NCBI GenBank assembly: GCA_025351675.1
Contig: JANXVK010000180.1
Location: 1 to 7,541, forward strand
DNA from: Rhizobacter sp.
Lineage (GTDB): Bacteria; Pseudomonadota; Gammaproteobacteria; Burkholderiales; Burkholderiaceae_C
Reading direction: 5' to 3'
DNA length: 7,541 nucleotides
Of the stretch, positions 6,629 through 7,541 are shown piece by piece (the stretch's first letter is position 1; each line of letters opens with the position of its first letter). The notes under the pieces were generated by a model. That model made no database searches, had not been told where the DNA came from, and saw only the letters and a list, made by a program, of their open reading frames with translations. A program made the translations under genes and the position numbers.

Positions 6629-7251
6629 CGGAGAAGTTGCGACTCGCCTCGGGTGTGGCTGACGATGCCATCGGTCGTGCGCAGCAACCCGTGCACAAGC
6701 CAGCGCACCGCCCGCGGGTACAGCACGTGCTCGCGTTCGAGCACGCGCGCGGCGAGCGCCTCGGGCGTGTCGCCCGGCAGCACCGGCACCACGGCCTGCG
6801 CGATGATGGGTCCGTGATCGAGCGTCGGCGTGACGAAGTGAACCGTCGCGCCGGCCAGCTTGCAGCCGGCCTCGATCGCGCGGCGGTGCGTGTGCAGACC
6901 GGTGAACGCCGGCAGCAGCGCCGGGTGCACGTTGACGAGCCGGCCCGCGAAACGCTCGACGAACCCGTCGGTCAGGATGCGCATGAAGCCAGCGAGCGCG
7001 ACCACATCGGGCGCGTGCGCCTCGACCGCGCGCGCCAGCTCCACATCGAAGGCTTCGCGCGAATCGAACGCGGTGTGATCGACGACCGCGGTGGCGATGC
7101 CGTGCTGGCGCGCGAACTCCAGCCCCGCCGCGTCGGCCCGGTTCGCGATCACCGCCGCGACACGCGCGGTCCAACCCTCGGTGGCGCAGGCGCGCACGAT
7201 GGCTTCCATGTTCGAGCCGCAACCCGAGATCAGAATGACGATTCGCTTCAC
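6625..7251 (-). CDS. purN: Phosphoribosylglycinamide formyltransferase PurN
   Basis: PurN transfers a formyl group from 10-formyl-THF to GAR, the third step of IMP synthesis, in the cytoplasm. The 208-residue product is close to the 212 of E. coli. The N-terminal phosphate loop is 'ILISGCGSNMEA' (6-17). The folate and catalytic region is 'LAGFMRILT' (86-94), 'NVHPALLPAF' (107-116) and 'DHGPIIAQ' (145-152). N107, H109 and D145 correspond to the E. coli catalytic triad N106, H108 and D144. The start is GTG at 7251: homology begins at 'KRIVILISG', and an extension to 7395 would add arginine-rich sequence unlike the family. No Shine-Dalgarno site is present; a TACACT hexamer ends 9 nt upstream. 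The TAG stop overlaps that of the convergent DUF1345 gene. Confidence 0.96.
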   Translation of the reverse strand: MKRIVILISGCGSNMEAIVRACATEGWTARVAAVIANRADAAGLEFARQHGIATAVVDHTAFDSREAFDVELARAVEAHAPDVVALAGFMRILTDGFVERFAGRLVNVHPALLPAFTGLHTHRRAIEAGCKLAGATVHFVTPTLDHGPIIAQAVVPVLPGDTPEALAARVLEREHVLYPRAVRWLVHGLLRTTDGIVSHTRGESQLLR

Positions 7252-7260
7252 AGGGCGCGC

Positions 7261-7283
7261 AGTGTACAGAGCACCCGGCTCTG
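7261..7283 (-). promoter_or_regulatory. Candidate purN -10 box with an adjoining palindrome
   Basis: On the minus strand TACACT (7266-7261) is a plausible -10 hexamer 9 nt before the purN GTG. Immediately upstream is a perfect dyad CAGAGC-N5-GCTCTG (7267-7283), 17 bp long, exactly the size of a -10/-35 spacer. A repressor bound there would block the promoter. The dyad does not resemble the E. coli PurR box. No good -35 box is visible. Confidence 0.35.
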
Positions 7284-7298
7284 CGAATACGCAGACCC

Positions 7299-7313
7299 AC
7301 CCGCCGAGCGGGT
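7299..7313. repeat. Short inverted repeat between purN and trpS
   Basis: ACCCGC (7299-7304) and GCGGGT (7308-7313) form a perfect 6-bp stem with a CGA loop. No T-run follows on either strand, so it is not an intrinsic terminator. It lies upstream of both divergent genes; its role is unknown. Confidence 0.3.
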
Positions 7314-7355
7314 CGGGCCTTGCTTGGGGCGGCCCGGCGCGGCGGCGCGCGCGCC

Positions 7356-7361
7356 TACACT
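7356..7361 (+). promoter_or_regulatory. Candidate -10 box of trpS
   Basis: TACACT ends 8 nt before the trpS ATG, the same hexamer and nearly the same distance as on the other strand for purN. The start point would fall about 2 nt before the ATG, giving an almost leaderless mRNA. No -35 box is recognisable in the very GC-rich upstream DNA. Confidence 0.35.
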
Positions 7362-7369
7362 CGCATCGC

Positions 7370-7541
7370 ATGAAGCAACGTGTTCTCTCCGGCATGCGCC
7401 CGACCGGCGCCCTCCACCTTGGCCACTACCACGGTGCGCTGAAGAACTGGGTGAGCTTGCAGGACGAGTTCGACTGCCACTACTTCGTCGCCGACTGGCA
7501 CGCGCTGACCACGCACTATGAAGACCATGCGGATCTGGAAC
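7370..7541 (+). CDS. trpS: Tryptophanyl-tRNA synthetase, N-terminal part (runs off the right edge)
   Basis: TrpS is a class I aminoacyl-tRNA synthetase that charges tRNA-Trp. The 57 residues present begin 'MKQRVLSGMRPTGALHLGHY'. 'SGMRPTG' (7-13) is the typical N-terminal strand and loop, and 'HLGH' (16-19) is the HIGH-type ATP-binding signature. 'FVADWHALTTHYED' (39-52) matches the next conserved stretch of this family. The KMSKS region lies outside the window. The ATG at 7370 is the only reasonable start; there is no Shine-Dalgarno sequence. Divergent from purN across 118 bp. Confidence 0.96.
   Translation, partial: MKQRVLSGMRPTGALHLGHYHGALKNWVSLQDEFDCHYFVADWHALTTHYEDHADLE

Noticed and set aside
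5861..7300. Minus-strand open frame of 479 codons over purN, DUF1345 and DUF1653
   Set aside because: Overlaps purN in a different frame and is extremely Arg/Ala-rich; a GC artefact.
5971..7521. Plus-strand open frame of 516 codons spanning DUF1345 and purN
   Set aside because: Crosses two confirmed genes and runs into trpS in the wrong frame; Arg-rich composition without domains. The absence of stops reflects high GC.

Overview
The window is dense, GC-rich, ordinary-looking chromosomal DNA. The protein sequences (CRP/FNR regulator, TrxB, L28/L33, DesA-type desaturase, PurN, TrpS) and the gene order suggest a betaproteobacterium of the order Burkholderiales, probably near the Leptothrix/Rubrivivax/Comamonadaceae group. 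That placement is judged from recalled family sequences, not from a search. I see no IS element, CRISPR array, tRNA, rRNA or prophage gene.

Left part (1-2423): the 5' end of ftsK (DNA translocase, runs off the left edge) and a CRP/FNR-type regulator lie on the minus strand. Across a 226-bp intergenic region they are divergent from trxB (thioredoxin reductase) on the plus strand. That region holds two short inverted repeats that could be operators.

Middle part (2424-4325): rpmB and rpmG (ribosomal proteins L28 and L33) form a plus-strand operon with a near-consensus sigma-70 promoter and a clear terminator. A membrane DesA-type fatty-acyl desaturase converges on them from the minus strand. 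The 168 bp between the two converging stop codons are almost filled by four GC-rich hairpins, two per direction.

Right part (4326-7541): upstream of the desaturase, also on the minus strand, is an RsmB/NOP-family RNA m5C methyltransferase. It is divergent, with only 20 bp between start codons, from a two-gene plus-strand unit made of a DUF1653 protein and a DUF1345 membrane protein whose stop and start codons overlap. The DUF1345 gene converges on purN (purine synthesis) with overlapping stop codons. purN is divergent from trpS (tryptophanyl-tRNA synthetase), which runs off the right edge.

The genes do not form one pathway. They are housekeeping functions: chromosome segregation, redox balance, ribosome and rRNA maturation, membrane lipid adjustment, purine synthesis and tRNA charging. 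No convincing new defence or mobile system is visible. The most informative oddities are: start regions that look leaderless (a -10-like hexamer 6-9 nt before the start codon) at ftsK, the RNA methyltransferase gene, purN and trpS; the coupled DUF1653-DUF1345 pair; the desaturase's C-terminal extension; and a CRP-like protein lacking the usual cAMP contacts.
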